Below, piece by piece: positions 24,650 to 37,001 of a DNA stretch of 64,000 nt. Within the stretch, counting starts at the first letter, position 1, and the number at the start of each line of letters is the position of its first letter. The notes beneath the pieces are model-generated. The model saw only the letters and a list, made by a program, of their open reading frames with translations. It was not told where the DNA came from and ran no database searches. The DNA comes from Beaufortia kweichowensis (taxonomy: Eukaryota; Chordata; Actinopteri; Cypriniformes; Gastromyzontidae). The stretch lies in contig CM032802.1 of NCBI GenBank assembly GCA_019155185.1, positions 1,646,001-1,710,000 of the forward strand, written 5' to 3'. The translations under genes and the position numbers were made by a program.

Positions 24650-24778
24650 ATTTACATTTATGCAGACGATTTTATCCGGAGTGACTTACAGTGTATTCAA
24701 TCAACACATGTCTTTCATCAGTTGCGTGTGTTCTGGGATCAAACCCATGACCTTTGTGATGCCAGCTTAGCTACAGAA
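24650..24778 (-). repeat. tRNA-derived SINE, minus orientation
   Basis: Read on the plus strand it begins CATTTACATTTATGCAGACG followed by TTTTATCCGGAGTGACTTAC, the reversed fish SINE tail. It ends with GGGATCAAACCCATGACC, a reversed B-box region. Together with the 14.66 and 23.16 kb copies this makes three recognisable members. Confidence 0.7.
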
Positions 24779-24978
24779 ACAGCCTGAAAGTTCAGAATGT
24801 GATGATAATGAACTGAATTATGGCTCATCCAGAGAGATGGGTTTTAATTAAAGATTTTTCTTGTGACTTGTTTTAAAATAATGATCCAGTTCAGTGTATG
24901 TAAAACAACATTCAGCCTTCAATGCTGTTTGTTTGACAGATGTGTTTGTGTACTATCTTTAATTAAAGTAAGCAGCTC

Positions 24979-24998
24979 AATATATATATATATATATG
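24979..24998. repeat. (TA)9 tract
   Basis: Short alternating TA run. Confidence 0.9.
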
Positions 24999-25088
24999 CA
25001 CCAGCCGGTAAGTAGTATTTCATTTTTTTATTTGTGAAATGGCACCTGGCAGTATTGTACATTTAAAGAGTGAATCTTGTTAATACCT

Positions 25089-25197
25089 ATTTCTATTCTA
25101 TTCTATTCTATTCTATTCTATTCTATTCTATTCTATTCTATTCTATTCTATTCTATTCTATTCTATTCTATTCTATTCTATTTCTATTCTATTCTAT
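25089..25197. repeat. (ATTCT)n pentanucleotide array
   Basis: About 21 units of TTCTA/ATTCT with one TTTCTATTCT interruption near 25181. Long pure pentanucleotide arrays are unusual beside the dinucleotide tracts of this window. Confidence 0.97.
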
Positions 25198-28100
25198 CCA
25201 GTCCTGTGATTCATAATATACTGTCATCATATTCAATCTAACCAACCTGATATTTAAAGTCATGCGTGTGAATGATGATAAAATGTTTATTTTTGGGTGA
25301 ACTGTGCCTTTAAATTCATCTAAGAATGAATCACAGTCGAGATGTTTTTCACTACTTCAGAAGGATGTAACACCTCAAGTGTGCTTTCTTGCCTTCTTCT
25401 CTACCATAAAAAGATTTAATTTCACATCATAGAAAACAAATATAACACATTTATCATGCAAGAATGCTGATGTGCTTTCACAGGCGTATTGCTTTGCTTA
25501 ATGAGTTCCAGTAACTACGGTTCGAGGATTTCCCGGGTGTCTTTCCCACTGTGACGGGCCGTGCACACGACTCCTGAAGATGAGTTTTGGGACTAGGTGC
25601 CTGAGCGTGTTCCGGTGCCTGTGCAAATTCAATGAAAATGAGCAGATCTGCCTAGAAATACCATCGGTGTTGTTGCAAATGGAGACTAGAGTCGGTATAT
25701 CGTCTCAGATAAGTATTTTAGGAAGAAATATCGACACGTTGGGGTAAACTTGTTAAAAGAGTCTGTGCTGTCTTGCTGTTGTGTTTACACCAATTTACAG
25801 ACTGAAAATATAAGTCTTGCAACCTATTACGGTACAGATAACAAGATTTTCTACAATATTTTCATTCAGGATCTTTCTTTCTGTCAGATTGAGCGATTAA
25901 AGAGATGTTTTTACTTTACAAGAGGAGTTTTACAAGCGATATGTGCCTCAAAACACAACAGTACAATAACAAAACTAAGCAAATGTTGTTAAATATAAGA
26001 TTAAATATTTATGTAAAACACATTTTTAGACTGTACATGTTATAACGGTCTGAAATAACTCCTTTTTCACCAGTTTACCATAGTAAACAGCTTTTATCAT
26101 CTTTAGCTCGTGTGTGTATTTTGCATCACGTAATGTGTTTTAGGCAGTCTGTGGGTGTGCCTGATATTACCTGCATACTAAACATAGTCTTGACTCGATG
26201 CAAATCTTTGCTTTTATAATCAAAGATAATGGCAGTTCATTATTTCATTAATTCTGCATGTGCCGGATCGTGTGCCCTTTACGAGAAAGTACACGACATT
26301 GAAAGGTCCGTGACGATTTCTCATTGAACACTTCCTCTGAGAAGTACCGTCTCCAAACACAATTATAAAATTAATTATGTGCCTCAGTGTAACTCTGGAA
26401 CTGAGACATGAAAAGACGGGGTCATTCGCACAGGTTAAAGAAACGGATACAGACTTGAGTTAATTCATGCAGCAGTCTTAACATCTTATTATGCAGTACA
26501 AAAAATACATGGCTTCCTTTTTCTCAGAATAGTTTTTGGAAGTGCATAAAATGTTAAGAAATTATAGACTAATACAAGTCTTCAAAGATACTTTTAAGTG
26601 ACTTTTTGAGAAAACTTTGCATTTACCCATTTGGTCACTGATACACAATGATAAGCTTATAATAATAATTTATTAGTTGATCTGTTGGGTACTATTTCAC
26701 ATCATTTTGATGTCATTTGACTTCAACCCAGTCAATATAAGTATATAAAGTAACCTGCAATTTTATGTTTCAAACAGAGATGGCGATAGGGAGGCAGATG
26801 TTACAAATTGCAACCTACTTGTAAACTCTTGTTTACTCATTGGCTCTAAAAACTAAATGTTTATGTAAAAGCATCTGCTAAAAGAATACATGTCTTGTAA
26901 CATTTAAACTTTGGTTAAATATAGGGTGAATCATACCCAACATTGAGGTTAGTCCCTAATCCCATTCCTCCCATCATTCCCTGTCCTGTCATTATTTAGA
27001 TATGGGTCGGCTGATCCTGTTTGTGTTCCGGGGTCAAACAGATTGATTGGGATCGTTATGTTTTAGTAAATTTACATGTTGATAAGCCAGTCAAGCAAGC
27101 GGCAGTGAGCTGACATCCAACTGAATGAGGTAGAGACAGTCTGGAGAGTGGAGTCCAATTACTCCAGTCTCCTCTGGCACTGCCCCCAGTAAGGCCAGTT
27201 TAGTTGTGATAACAGGGTTGGATCGCTCTGCTCAAGCATTTGGAATGGGCCGAGTTGATTCTGCTCGATCAGAAGATTACGGTGAAGAAAAGTACAAAAA
27301 GCACTTTGGCTTGTTCCAGCAGTCGGCTCTACTCATTGAAAGACCCGAACCTGTTTTGAAAGTAGACACTGACCTGAACCTTCTTATTCAACAAGGTGTG
27401 CAGTCTGTTCTCGCTTTCTGCAGTCGCAGAGATCTCCTGCCGCCACCTTCACCATGTTCATAGTACAATCATTTTTTGAGGTCTGACAACATGGAGGTGT
27501 TACTGAGGATGTGTAAAGTTTTGTAGGTAAGCTAACTCTTATATACTATGACCAATGTAATCTAGTTGTTTGCCACAAAATCAGATATTAAAGATGGAGC
27601 AGATTGTTTTAATAATTGTAATTTTATTTTAATTTGTGTGTTTTTAGATGTACAGGTCACTTTTTACTGAAACCCAATTGTTTATTTATTTTTAATCTAT
27701 TTCCTATATGACATTTAATCACACATATTAAAATTTTCTGTAAAGTTCCTTTACGGCAGTCAGTCATGTTTGCAACGCTTCCGAGCAGCTATTTCAGTCA
27801 TAGCCAGACCACAGTCCTCTCTGCTTGAATAAGAGAAGGCTGATATTTATAAAATTGCTGGAATAAATCACAATTAATTACCATATTTCCAGCCAACAAT
27901 TAAACTTGACATCAAGTTCGCCGTAACTTTTGTTTCTCAAATTCTAAAAGGGCTAAAAGCACCATTTTGGGGTTTTCTTCAGCAACTTTGCATGCACAAG
28001 TCAGAATATCAGTCTTATAGATTCATAATTGACTCGTTTTACTGAAAGGAGGATCTTCCATCTCTAAATCGTCCACATTGACTGTTGCATTCCACTCCAT

Positions 28101-28668
28101 CTCGCTAATATTTATTATCTTTGAAGTGTGACCAGCATGTGTTTGTTAGACAGACATTGAGATCGACCCTGTTAAAAGACTTTGATAAAAGCGGCATATC
28201 ACACGAGTGTGTTGATGATATGTGTCTTATCTGCAATTAACAAATAATAGTTGTTTTCTGCTTGAGAGCTTCATGTTTTGTTGTGCTTGACATTTTGCTT
28301 ATATTCCCCTCTCAATCTCATTATCTGAGTCAGTGAGGAGTAAATTTAACATCTAGGCTAAAACACAAACCCTGCTTATCTAAACATATATCTGTGTGTG
28401 TGCGTGAATCTGTGTCCTCATATACCTTGTCGTACAGGAAACAGAGGTGTCACGTCATGTGAAACGAGGGACTCATTGTTGTGACAGGACCTTTTCTCAG
28501 TTTGTGCTTCTGTTTTGTAGCACACGCTTTACAGTGAATCACAAGGCTGTGAGGAAATCAATACTGGAATCCCAACAGAACTGACCACCCAGAAAACAGA
28601 ATCACAGAAAACCAGACCGCCTGTGGCATATCAGCCCAGCTTTAGTAATCTTCTACCACACACACACG

Positions 28669-28670
<2 letters not shown>
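25198..28670. other. No assigned gene; balanced blocks at about 25480-25690 and 27000-27470
   Basis: A family B tail piece (TTTTTGGGTGAACTGTGCCT) lies at 25290-25312 and a SINE-tail scrap at 26856-26890. Two stretches are non-repetitive, richer in G+C and CpG-containing, so possible regulatory elements. The second holds an 85-codon plus-strand frame (27206-27463) without splice support. The rest is AT-rich and featureless. Confidence 0.35.

Positions 28671-28706
<36 letters not shown>
28671..28706. repeat. (TA)n/(CA)n compound microsatellite
   Basis: A TA run of about 28 bases followed by CACACA. Confidence 0.9.
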
Positions 28707-28708
<2 letters not shown>

Positions 28709-30009
28709 AAAAACTGTTGAAATCACACTGAAGTCTGCAGTTTATACTAAACTTGTGTTTTAATGCACAAACAAAATTAAAGCTTTTTCAGTTAGCACTA
28801 CTATAAATACAGACGAAATTCTTTATTTTATACAATTATTTGGTAACTTTTTTACACATTGAAACATGTTCTAAACATGGTTCAGAAAATAGATTTGATT
28901 TTCCTTATGCTTATTTTATTTCAACTATTACAGTAATGTATTGTTTGTCTTGCAACATGCATGCATGCATTAGCTAACCTACATGAACAATATATATTGG
29001 ATTCATATTGGATATATTGGATATTAAAGGATTTGTAATATTTTTCAGTGTTAGTTAATACGAATGTTAGTTCGTTGTGCATAAATAAATGTTAACATAC
29101 AAAACTTCTAATTTTAAATTAGTCAACATGCAAGCATTTAAAATTAACCTAAGATTAATAAATATATATTGTATTGTTCATTTGTATTGGATATTACAGT
29201 GTTAACAAATTGAAATTAGAGTTGGTTCATTCTTGATTTCCAGTGCATGTTTTTCAACAGACTTGCAAGATGAAAAGTGTTTTAGTTTGCCTGCTGTAAG
29301 ACTTTTTGTGAAATAATTCTCCAAAAAACACACAAAGAGGGTCTAAACATTTACTCCCATGGTTCTCTTTATTTGTTTCCTGAGTAATTTGTAGACAGAA
29401 GAGGATTGTGTTTAAACTTGCATCTCATGTTTAGCTGTGCGATATCTTTCATCGTCACTCACAGACTGTGAAAATGAATGTTATTCCGGTGAAAATGAGT
29501 TACACAGTCGCTTTTCTGCATAGCTGAAAGAGCTTGTTGCTTTATTGATTGATTTCTTTAACCTTTTTAGAGGCTCGTAACAAGCGGCGTCTAATCGCAT
29601 TCACCCTCGTAATCTTGGCTCCCAATCAGGGTTATGTGTTTCCATCACATCTGCAAGCCGCTGTTGATAACTCTCCTCAATCTGAGAATGATCACACAGG
29701 ATAATTCATTGTGATTGTTATTGTTGATGGACACCGCATGAATGCATGCCAATCGTATGATAACTCTTTGGATTGTCATGAGAGTAAGTGATGACAGAAC
29801 TGTCCCTTTAAGCTACAATCTGATGAAGAAACTCTATTGCGACGTGGATTTTGCAATAAGATCTTTATTAATCTCATTTTTCTTTTCTTTCCTCAGGTAC
29901 CGTGTGTTGGAGAATATAACATGCTGGTTTTCGATGACGTACCTGACGCCTCTCTGAGACGATCGTGTCTTTAAATCCTCCATCTGCTTCACCGATCAGC
30001 TTATTGCTA
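28707..30009. other. No assigned gene; balanced block at about 29560-29720
   Basis: AT-rich with a short balanced block. A strong acceptor (TCTTTTCTTTCCTCAG) ends at 29896 and is followed by 25 open codons in phase 0 to a stop at 29972. I do not call it an exon because nothing else supports it. Confidence 0.3.
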
Positions 30010-30790
30010 GGTTACCATAATTACCTCACATCTTACCCCCCGATGGGTAACTTAAAGCCTGGTGATGGTTGATGGAGGGGTAATGGAAAAAAGATAAATA
30101 CTAGGCCGAAGCTATAAGGCAAGAAGAGATTGAAGATTAGCTAGAGATGAAAATAGAAACACTTAGCCTGAGAGCGTAATCCGCAGTGCATTGTGTTTTC
30201 TTTGTTTAGCTCGTGGTCATTTTTCATGTTGATGAAAGACGCTGCTGGATATTTATCAGCCTCTTATCGCCTCTTCTGGCCAAGATGCCCGGAAAGCGAA
30301 ACTTCAATTTTACAACAAGTGCCCAAGAGATTCTCTGGAGACTGGCATGAGCTCTGATAAAACGCAGGCGGATCGGTGTCTCGGTCGGTTCCGTAGCGCA
30401 GGAACGGGCCCCGATAGAGCTCTCTCACTATGATAATTAGCGTTCTCGCTCTTCCTCTCTACTACATTAGAGACGTGCCCCTGAGAGCAGCTAGTCCCCG
30501 TCACTCTCTCAGGGCTTTCTGCTGATAATTATCACTTGTCCCAGGCAGGGCAGATCTTGTTAATGTGGCTGTGGTCTTCACTGGTGCACTGCTAACTAGA
30601 GCTGGTCTGCTCAGCCACCCAGCAAAATATAATTAGGCCAGATTCTCCTCCGAGTCTGAGACTTCCTGGTCTGCTGGTCGGCGTTTGGCTCGATTTATCC
30701 TCTATTGCTCTTTTTTTCTTTCCGTCTGGCCATTCCATCCAGTGCTTGGTAATGGGCGATGAGAATATCTAAGGTAATTAAATGCCGTAA
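30010..30790. other. Long balanced non-repetitive block; candidate conserved regulatory element
   Basis: Nearly 800 bases with no microsatellite, transposon end or extended AT run, and with several CpGs. It carries homeodomain-type TAATTA/ATAATTA cores (30018, 30431, 30630) and many short palindromes. No frame reads through it. This is what vertebrate enhancers in gene deserts usually look like, but conservation is inferred, not seen. Confidence 0.35.
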
Positions 30791-30892
30791 GAACAGAGAA
30801 ATTGTATGTGAATTGTGCTTAATTTCTCAATTATTTCTTCTTTAAACTTTCTTCAACCTCATGCTTTTCCAGATATATGACTTTTTGGCCTT

Positions 30893-31046
30893 ATATGAAA
30901 ATTCTGTTGATAAAGTCCAGACATCACAAAAATATCACGATTTATCCGTTTTAAAAAATGGAAACATACATGCGTTATAAATGTGCCAAAGGATTTCTGT
31001 AAATTAAAATACACAAACAAGAAGCAATAATATCCAACAAATGAAG
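30893..31046 (-). mobile_element. MITE family A, partial copy 3
   Basis: Holds the reversed internal blocks AATTAAAATACACAAACAAG, AAGCAATAATATCCAACAAA and the TCCAGACATCAC region seen in the copy at 10.27 kb. Both termini are missing. Confidence 0.65.
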
Positions 31047-31845
31047 TTATTGTTGTGTTGGCATGTTTGAATTCAGGGCTTGTAGGTGTTTGTTTTAGTT
31101 TCAAAATCAATCTTTTAAGGTGACACAATATGTCATGATTGAAATTTGGAACTTCATACATTTTTTTAATAAAAACATAATTTTTTGAGACCTTTAATAG
31201 TTATAAATGTAGAAAGAAAGTCATACAGATTTGCATTGACATGAGGGTTAGTGAATTGTTTTGGGGGAACTATATCTATAGGAAAATCTGAATCACAATC
31301 TGAATTCCTTGCGATTTCATTCATTTTCCAGTCGCAGGATTTGCAAATTAAAATCTTAATCTTGAGATTGTCTCAGTCTTTGCGTTTCGTTTCCTTACTG
31401 CTTCACCCCGCAGAGATTCCTGTCTGCTCTGTATGTTTCCTGATTCAGAACAGCTGCAGAGAGGTAAATAAGTGAACTGTGAGCTGTTTGATTTGGCATT
31501 GATGATACGTCTCCTCTGCTAGGGTGTGATTTACTGTGGCAGGTATTTGTGTGGGAATCGTTTATCCCTCTTGGGTGATGGGTAATGCATCTCTATGGTA
31601 TCCTGTTGGCACCCGCAATCTCCTACTGTGGTCATTTGTTTGGCCACCGCTCAAAACATCTAGTGTGTGTGTCATCTGTGTGTGTGTGATGTAGTCCCAC
31701 CAGGCATGTTCATCAGTTTCTGGAGCCAGGGGGTGCTCTCCAAGATCCAAGATTCAAGTCTTCACATGCAGGATCATTGTGTTTTCTGGCCTGGCTACAC
31801 AGAGCAAGCTGGACAGTCATAGCCTTCAAAAGATGCACAGAGAAG
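31047..31845. other. No gene seen
   Basis: AT-rich, with a short TG-rich stretch near 31664-31689. No element or splice-bounded frame recognised. Confidence 0.45.
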
Positions 31846-32002
31846 AAACACAAAAGCAAAGCAACAAAGAGCTAATACATGAAGATCAAGTCTGAATTGA
31901 AGAGTTTTGGCTACCATCTCTATTTAATCTGTTTTAGCCAAAACTCTTCAATTCAGACTCGATCTTCACGTATTAGCTCTTTGTTGCTTTGCTTTTGTGT
32001 TT
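31846..32002. repeat. Near-perfect 68-bp inverted repeat (hairpin)
   Basis: The left arm 31846-31913 and right arm 31935-32002 are reverse complements at 66 of 68 positions, around a 21-base loop. Both mismatches are CpG in the right arm and CpA in the left arm, as expected from CpG decay. No target duplication or transposon-like terminus is visible. The minus-strand RNA would pair along its whole arm, with the two mismatches becoming G-U pairs. Confidence 0.95.
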
Positions 32003-32118
32003 ACATGGGTTAAAGTTTCACCAAATTGTACCCGGCAGCTCAGGTTTTAAATCATTATCATAAGCTTATCTGTATACGGGTAAAGTAAGAAGACAGTTTT
32101 CAACAGTAACTTTTTTGT

Positions 32119-32350
32119 AAACTCTTAAAAATAAAGGTGCTTCACGATACCACAGAGAAACTATTTTTTCCTGAATGGTTCCATAAAGTACCTTTAGCAT
32201 CCAAAGGATCTTTCTGTTTCACTGTTCTTTGTTGTAGAAAAAAATCATTTAGATTATGATTGACTGGCAGGTTCTTTGGGGAACCAAAAATTGTTCTTCT
32301 ATGGCATCGCTGTGAAAGACCATTTGAAGTATCTTTATTTTTAAAAGTGT
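32119..32350. mobile_element. MITE family C, copy 2 (232 bp)
   Basis: Starts AAACTCTTAAAAATAAAGGT and ends TATCTTTATTTTTAAAAGTG. Inner GGTTCCATAAAG / GGTTCTTTGGGGAACC blocks are present. It is a longer copy than the one at 3.0 kb. Non-coding. Confidence 0.8.
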
Positions 32351-32746
32351 ACTTGCTCAATAACTGATTTTCATTTATTTTTAATAAAGTTTACAGAGCC
32401 ACAGCTAAGAATTTAATTAAACCCTGTTCAAATGGTGTCAAAGGGTCCTGTAGCTTTTAATTTTTAACCTTCTGACTTTTTGTAAATTTTTTATTTTTCC
32501 TTACTCAGAAGTCTTTGAGAAACTTCTTAAAACTTTGGTAGACAATCAATGCGTCCATGGGAGCTGAAGGCAGACCTCAGAGCCAGACAGCTGATTGAAT
32601 TTTACAGTCATTTTCTCTCTACCCATGAATTAATTGACCCAAATAGATTTTTAAGATAAGAAGTCATCTCTCTGAAACAACGTTTGATGTAACACCAGGC
32701 AGGTAACATTTCTCAGAAAAGAAATTGTAAGATTTTTTTTATTCAC

Positions 32747-33085
32747 CTATAAGTAAAAGCAATGACAATATTCAATGCAAATACAGTTCTTGGGAATGTT
32801 CTTGGATTGCAGATCTCTTTGAGATTCTATTTCTGACTCTGTGAAAACTCTGTATTTCTCTCCTCTGAGAAGGTGACCATTAATGTGTAATGTTTGAAGC
32901 ATGTCATTGTAGACATCAAGGTGATGAATTCTGCTTCTCATTAGCCAGTTCAAGTGAACCCAGGAACAGTCCTCGTCCTGAAGTCTGTGTCGTGTGCTTC
33001 TGGACACAGTGGGCTTGTTAGTATGAACCAGCTTTATTTTTAAAAAATACTGTAATAAGTGCCGGTTGTCTCCTTGCCACAACAC
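32747..33085 (-). CDS. Open frame of 112 codons, unknown; doubtful
   Basis: The minus-strand frame begins MLWQGDNRHLL and is open to 32747. Its middle (DEDCSWVHLNWLMRSRIHH) has codon use less AT-driven than chance frames nearby. Inside it, a consensus branch point TACTAAC followed by CCCACTGTGTCCAG would make a credible acceptor, so part of the frame could be an exon starting near 33003. No donor is convincing, and a stop falls just before the only GTGAAT site. I do not recognise a domain. It may equally be a non-coding conserved block. Confidence 0.2.
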   Translation of the reverse strand: MLWQGDNRHLLQYFLKIKLVHTNKPTVSRSTRHRLQDEDCSWVHLNWLMRSRIHHLDVYNDMLQTLHINGHLLRGEKYRVFTESEIESQRDLQSKNIPKNCICIEYCHCFYL

Positions 33086-34050
33086 ATCCTGAAAAAATGA
33101 CCTAAATCAACAGATTTTACAATATGGTTGTATTTGTTATTAGATTAACTAACATGAACTAACAATGTGCATGTGAAGAAAAGTTCAATAGTTTCTTAAT
33201 ATTTTTGCTGGTGAGCTTATAATATTGGCTGTTTTTAGGAAGTAACAAAATATGTAGAAATATATAAATAAGAAGGGCTTATTTTCTGCTCTGAAATGAT
33301 TGTGTTTGACGTCAGATTGTGTGTGTGTGGAGAGTCTCTGAGCTTTAGGCCAGTCAGGGCATGGGAAACGATGTGAAATTAGGCATGACCAAACTGGTTA
33401 TTTTCTTCATTTCTTTAGTACTGTATCTGCTGAAGTCTTGATGGACAGCTCCTCCTTCATAAACCAATAAAGTCCTGTGCGTATCAACGGTTGATTCAGG
33501 CCAGGTAAGCAGGGCAAGCTCAACAGTTTTTCATTATCTTTGATATGTATCTGTCTATCACACACTTCTTCCTCTCTCGTTCATCCTCTCCAGCTCCAAA
33601 TGACCACCTCGCACTGGTTTGAGAGTTTTATTGTTTTAGTTTACCCGTGACCTGAGAGAAGCTTGAGGAAGCTTCCTGTCACTCAAAAAATAAGCAACAA
33701 GTAATAAAGCAAAAAGTAAAAATACGGAAGATGCTAGTGAGACCCCATCACTGCCCCCTGTGAAATAAAGGACGGTCTTTGTACATCATCCAGGTCATTA
33801 CTTACAACCAAACCACTATATGTCATTAGCTGTATTGACTGACAGCTCGGACCTCATGCGGATGAAGTGCACATGTATGTAATGAAGGTGTGTGGGAATG
33901 GACTTTTGGAATTTAATTGGGATGATGTGGCTTAGAAATTAAAGATACAAGCCTAAAACTGCAAAGAAGATTTAAACTGAGCTGTCAACATCGTGATGAT
34001 CATGAACAAGATATGCAGAGTAAGATTACTCCAGGGTGATTGTAACATAA
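33086..34050. other. No gene or element seen
   Basis: AT-rich with no paired splice sites, long repeats or transposon ends. Confidence 0.45.
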
Positions 34051-34193
34051 AGGAATAGTGTTGCATCTAAATGTTATCTCATGGTTTGTCACAGTACTTT
34101 CTTTGTGGAAAATTTCACATTTGTATAATTTTGTGTGTTCCGCAGAGAAGATCTTGGATCAACATGAGGATGAAATGTTTCATTTTTGGGTAA
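34051..34193 (-). mobile_element. MITE family B, degraded copy
   Basis: CATAAAGGAATAGTGTTGCA near the left and ATGTTTCATTTTTGGGTAAG at the right recall the termini of the copy at 1.06 kb. The interior is eroded. Confidence 0.4.
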
Positions 34194-34266
34194 GATAACC
34201 ATTACTCTCTCTGTCCATATGTTCATCTGTCCATTCCATCTATTTTACCTTTTTATCTGAAGAGTC

Positions 34267-34409
34267 TGTCTATGTATTTATTTGTCTGTCTGTCTGTGTC
34301 TATGTATTTATTTCTCTGTCTGTCTGTTCTGTCTATGTATTTATTTCTCTGTCTGTCTGTTTGTCTATGTATTTATTTCTCTGTCTGTGTCTGTCTATGT
34401 ATTTATTTC

Positions 34410-34446
<37 letters not shown>

Positions 34447-34620
34447 GTATTTATTTCTCTGTCTGTCTGTCTGTTTGTCTATGTATTTATTTGTCTTTGT
34501 CTATCATTTATTTCTCTGTCTGTCTGTCTGTAATTTATGTCTGTCTGTCTGTGTTTCTATTGTTTATCTGTCTAGTGAATTTATTTCTCTGTCTGTCTAT
34601 GAGCCTGTCTGTTTGGTTCT
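34267..34620 (+). repeat. GTCT-based minisatellite with TATGTATTTATT units
   Basis: Seven copies of a roughly 23-47 base unit of the form CTATGTATTTATTTCTCTG followed by GTCTG repeats of varying number. The unit contains no stop in several frames, so three overlapping plus-strand frames run through it. All are repeat artefacts. Confidence 0.92.
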
Positions 34621-37001
34621 GTCTGTGGTGGCAGGGAAAGCAGCCTGCCTTGTACATCATCGAGGTGAAGAACAGATGATGAGGCGAGTGTTCATCTTGA
34701 TTTTGTTCTCACTACATCCATTGCAGTTGAGGTTGACAAGCTCTGACAGTTTTTATCTATGACTCGATGTCCTGACCACGGGACGTGCCGTCCATGACCC
34801 TATTATGGTTCAAAGTTCTGGGAGCTGAATGCACACTGAGTTTTAGATGGATGTTTTTTCCAGCACTGAATACACATTGTAAAACAAAGGGTTAAATGTT
34901 GTATTCTCATTCTGATCAAAAAAACTAAAATTTACAAAAATTCATATTAATTTTTAAACAGCACAATACTAATACATATTTGATGCGATATGCCTGATTT
35001 GTAATCACTTTCCATGTGTTTTGTCATGCTCTCAGTCTTTCAGATTGTTGTTGGATGACTTAATGTCACTCTTGATTTTTTAGCACTGTTACTGCTTTAA
35101 TGTACATTTAACTAATTATTTGGATAGACCTCACCTCAAATAAGAGCCATGCCAATGAACAGATCTGTCAATATCTCTAAAATACAGTAGATGTTCTATC
35201 TTTCCTTATATAGATGCTTCACATCCGACACTAGCAGGTTTGCAGTTCTCAGTCTGAGTGTTGATGATACTGATTTTCAGCCGTATATCTAGGGCAGATC
35301 TCATAAATGAGGATCTAGCTGCGTGTTTCAGCTTGTTTCCTGCTGAGCACGACCTGTTCGCTTCTGGAGCTGTGCACGAGGGTTAGATACAGAGCAGATG
35401 ATTGAAATGCAAGAAACTGTTTCATATGTTTGTGAGAGGAGATTAGAGCAGAGTAAAACCACGCCACAGGATTATATCAGGTTTATTGATTATGACTAAC
35501 TTGCGTGTCAGATAAATTTGTCATGGAAACTTCGGATAGTTCACCTGTCATCATTTACTCACCCTAATGTCATTTGAAACCCATATGATTTGATTATTTA
35601 TTCTTTTGTTTTTGCCCAGAGCGCTTAATTCTCTTTCAGTTTCTCATTATGTGGTATCTAGTGTGTTACATTTACAGTTTGTAAAAGCGATCCGACAATT
35701 TAAACTTGAAACTTGGAATAATGACTTACACTGTGCTGCAGTTTGCTCTTTTGTAAATTTTAAAATGTATTTCAGGAGACATGTCTACTATATTTGTAAG
35801 GTGCTTCCAAGTATCTTGACAGCCTCTAGTATGTGTTTTTATTGTATTAACATTTATAGGCCTGGCCTGAGTACTGTCGAGTAATTTAATTTTTAGTTCT
35901 TGGCTGAATTAACCCTTTAAGGGCAATTTGCTCACCACAAACATTTTAATATTAAAAACAAGCATAAGTTTGTTTTTGTATCCGTAGGGTCGTCATGGAC
36001 ATTAAGAAATTAAACTTGTGCTAAAAGTTTTTTTCATTTGGATATTTTGCCTGAACCGTCATGAACAAATTTCATTTCCAGCATCTCAAATCACCAGTCA
36101 GTGTGTTGTGAAAATGTCATTTTTAAACATTTCTGAAATGAAACGTAATGTGGAAAAAAATGTATTGGTTAAAAGCGAGGACGTAGTTTAAGTAATAAGC
36201 ATTAAAGTAGTTTATTTCTCTTAAAAATGTAATAATATTTTAGTGATGAATTTTAATATTTTAAGATTGTGGTTAAAGCAGTGCTTAATATAAAAGCCAT
36301 TTGAAAAGTAGTAGCAATAAATGATCAATGTGTGGTAAAAGGTTTCCAAGACAGTTTTAATGTGATCTCATACAAACAAATATAATACAAAACAAAAGTT
36401 GAAATTTGTTGGTTTTATAAAAACCTCTGGGACATTAAAGGTTACAATAAAACTCTTTTTGCAGGACAGGGTAACTTTGCCAAGAGTAATGATTACACAT
36501 CTATCTGTTTTCTCTTCATTTCTCTGTAGATTCATCTTTTCTCTCTTTACTATTATTGTGTTGATTATTTGAATTTGGCAAAGCAGAGCTCTAATTTCAC
36601 AGCTGAGAGAAGCAGGTTACAGAAGCTCCTGTTATTAGTTAAATACAATAGGTGAAGCATAAATCTCTTTTGAACTCACAGTTCTCAGCCTTCTTTTCAG
36701 GTCTCATGTACAGCACAGATCAACCAAATTGATTATTTATATGTGTTTTGTATTTTAAAGGCACAGGCACATCAGCACACATCATTTGTTATCTCTGTCT
36801 TTTGGTGAAGTGTAAAACTTAGAGACACCAGATTTAGAGAATGATCCCAAATCTTATTTGTTATTATGAAAAAAAATCCTTTAAAGCTATTATAAGCACA
36901 ATTTTAAAATTCTGTATGTAGTTTAATATTTGAGCCACATTTCACAATTTTTGGTTAAAACTCATTCAAGACCATGATTCACATAAAATTGACCTTTTAT
37001 T
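34621..37001. other. No gene seen; family B fragment at 35535-35595
   Basis: The fragment reads ATAGTTCACCTGTCATCATT then TACTCACCCTAATGTCATTT. Otherwise AT-rich, intron-like DNA. Confidence 0.45.

Noticed and set aside
29897..29971. Possible last exon (25 codons after a strong acceptor)
   Set aside because: Too short to judge. There is no donor, no partner exon in matching phase nearby and no polyadenylation signal. Left as a note.
34272..34762. Three plus-strand frames of 83-135 codons rich in Cys, Leu, Ser and Tyr
   Set aside because: They encode the GTCT/TATGTATTTATT minisatellite, and all three frames are open at once.
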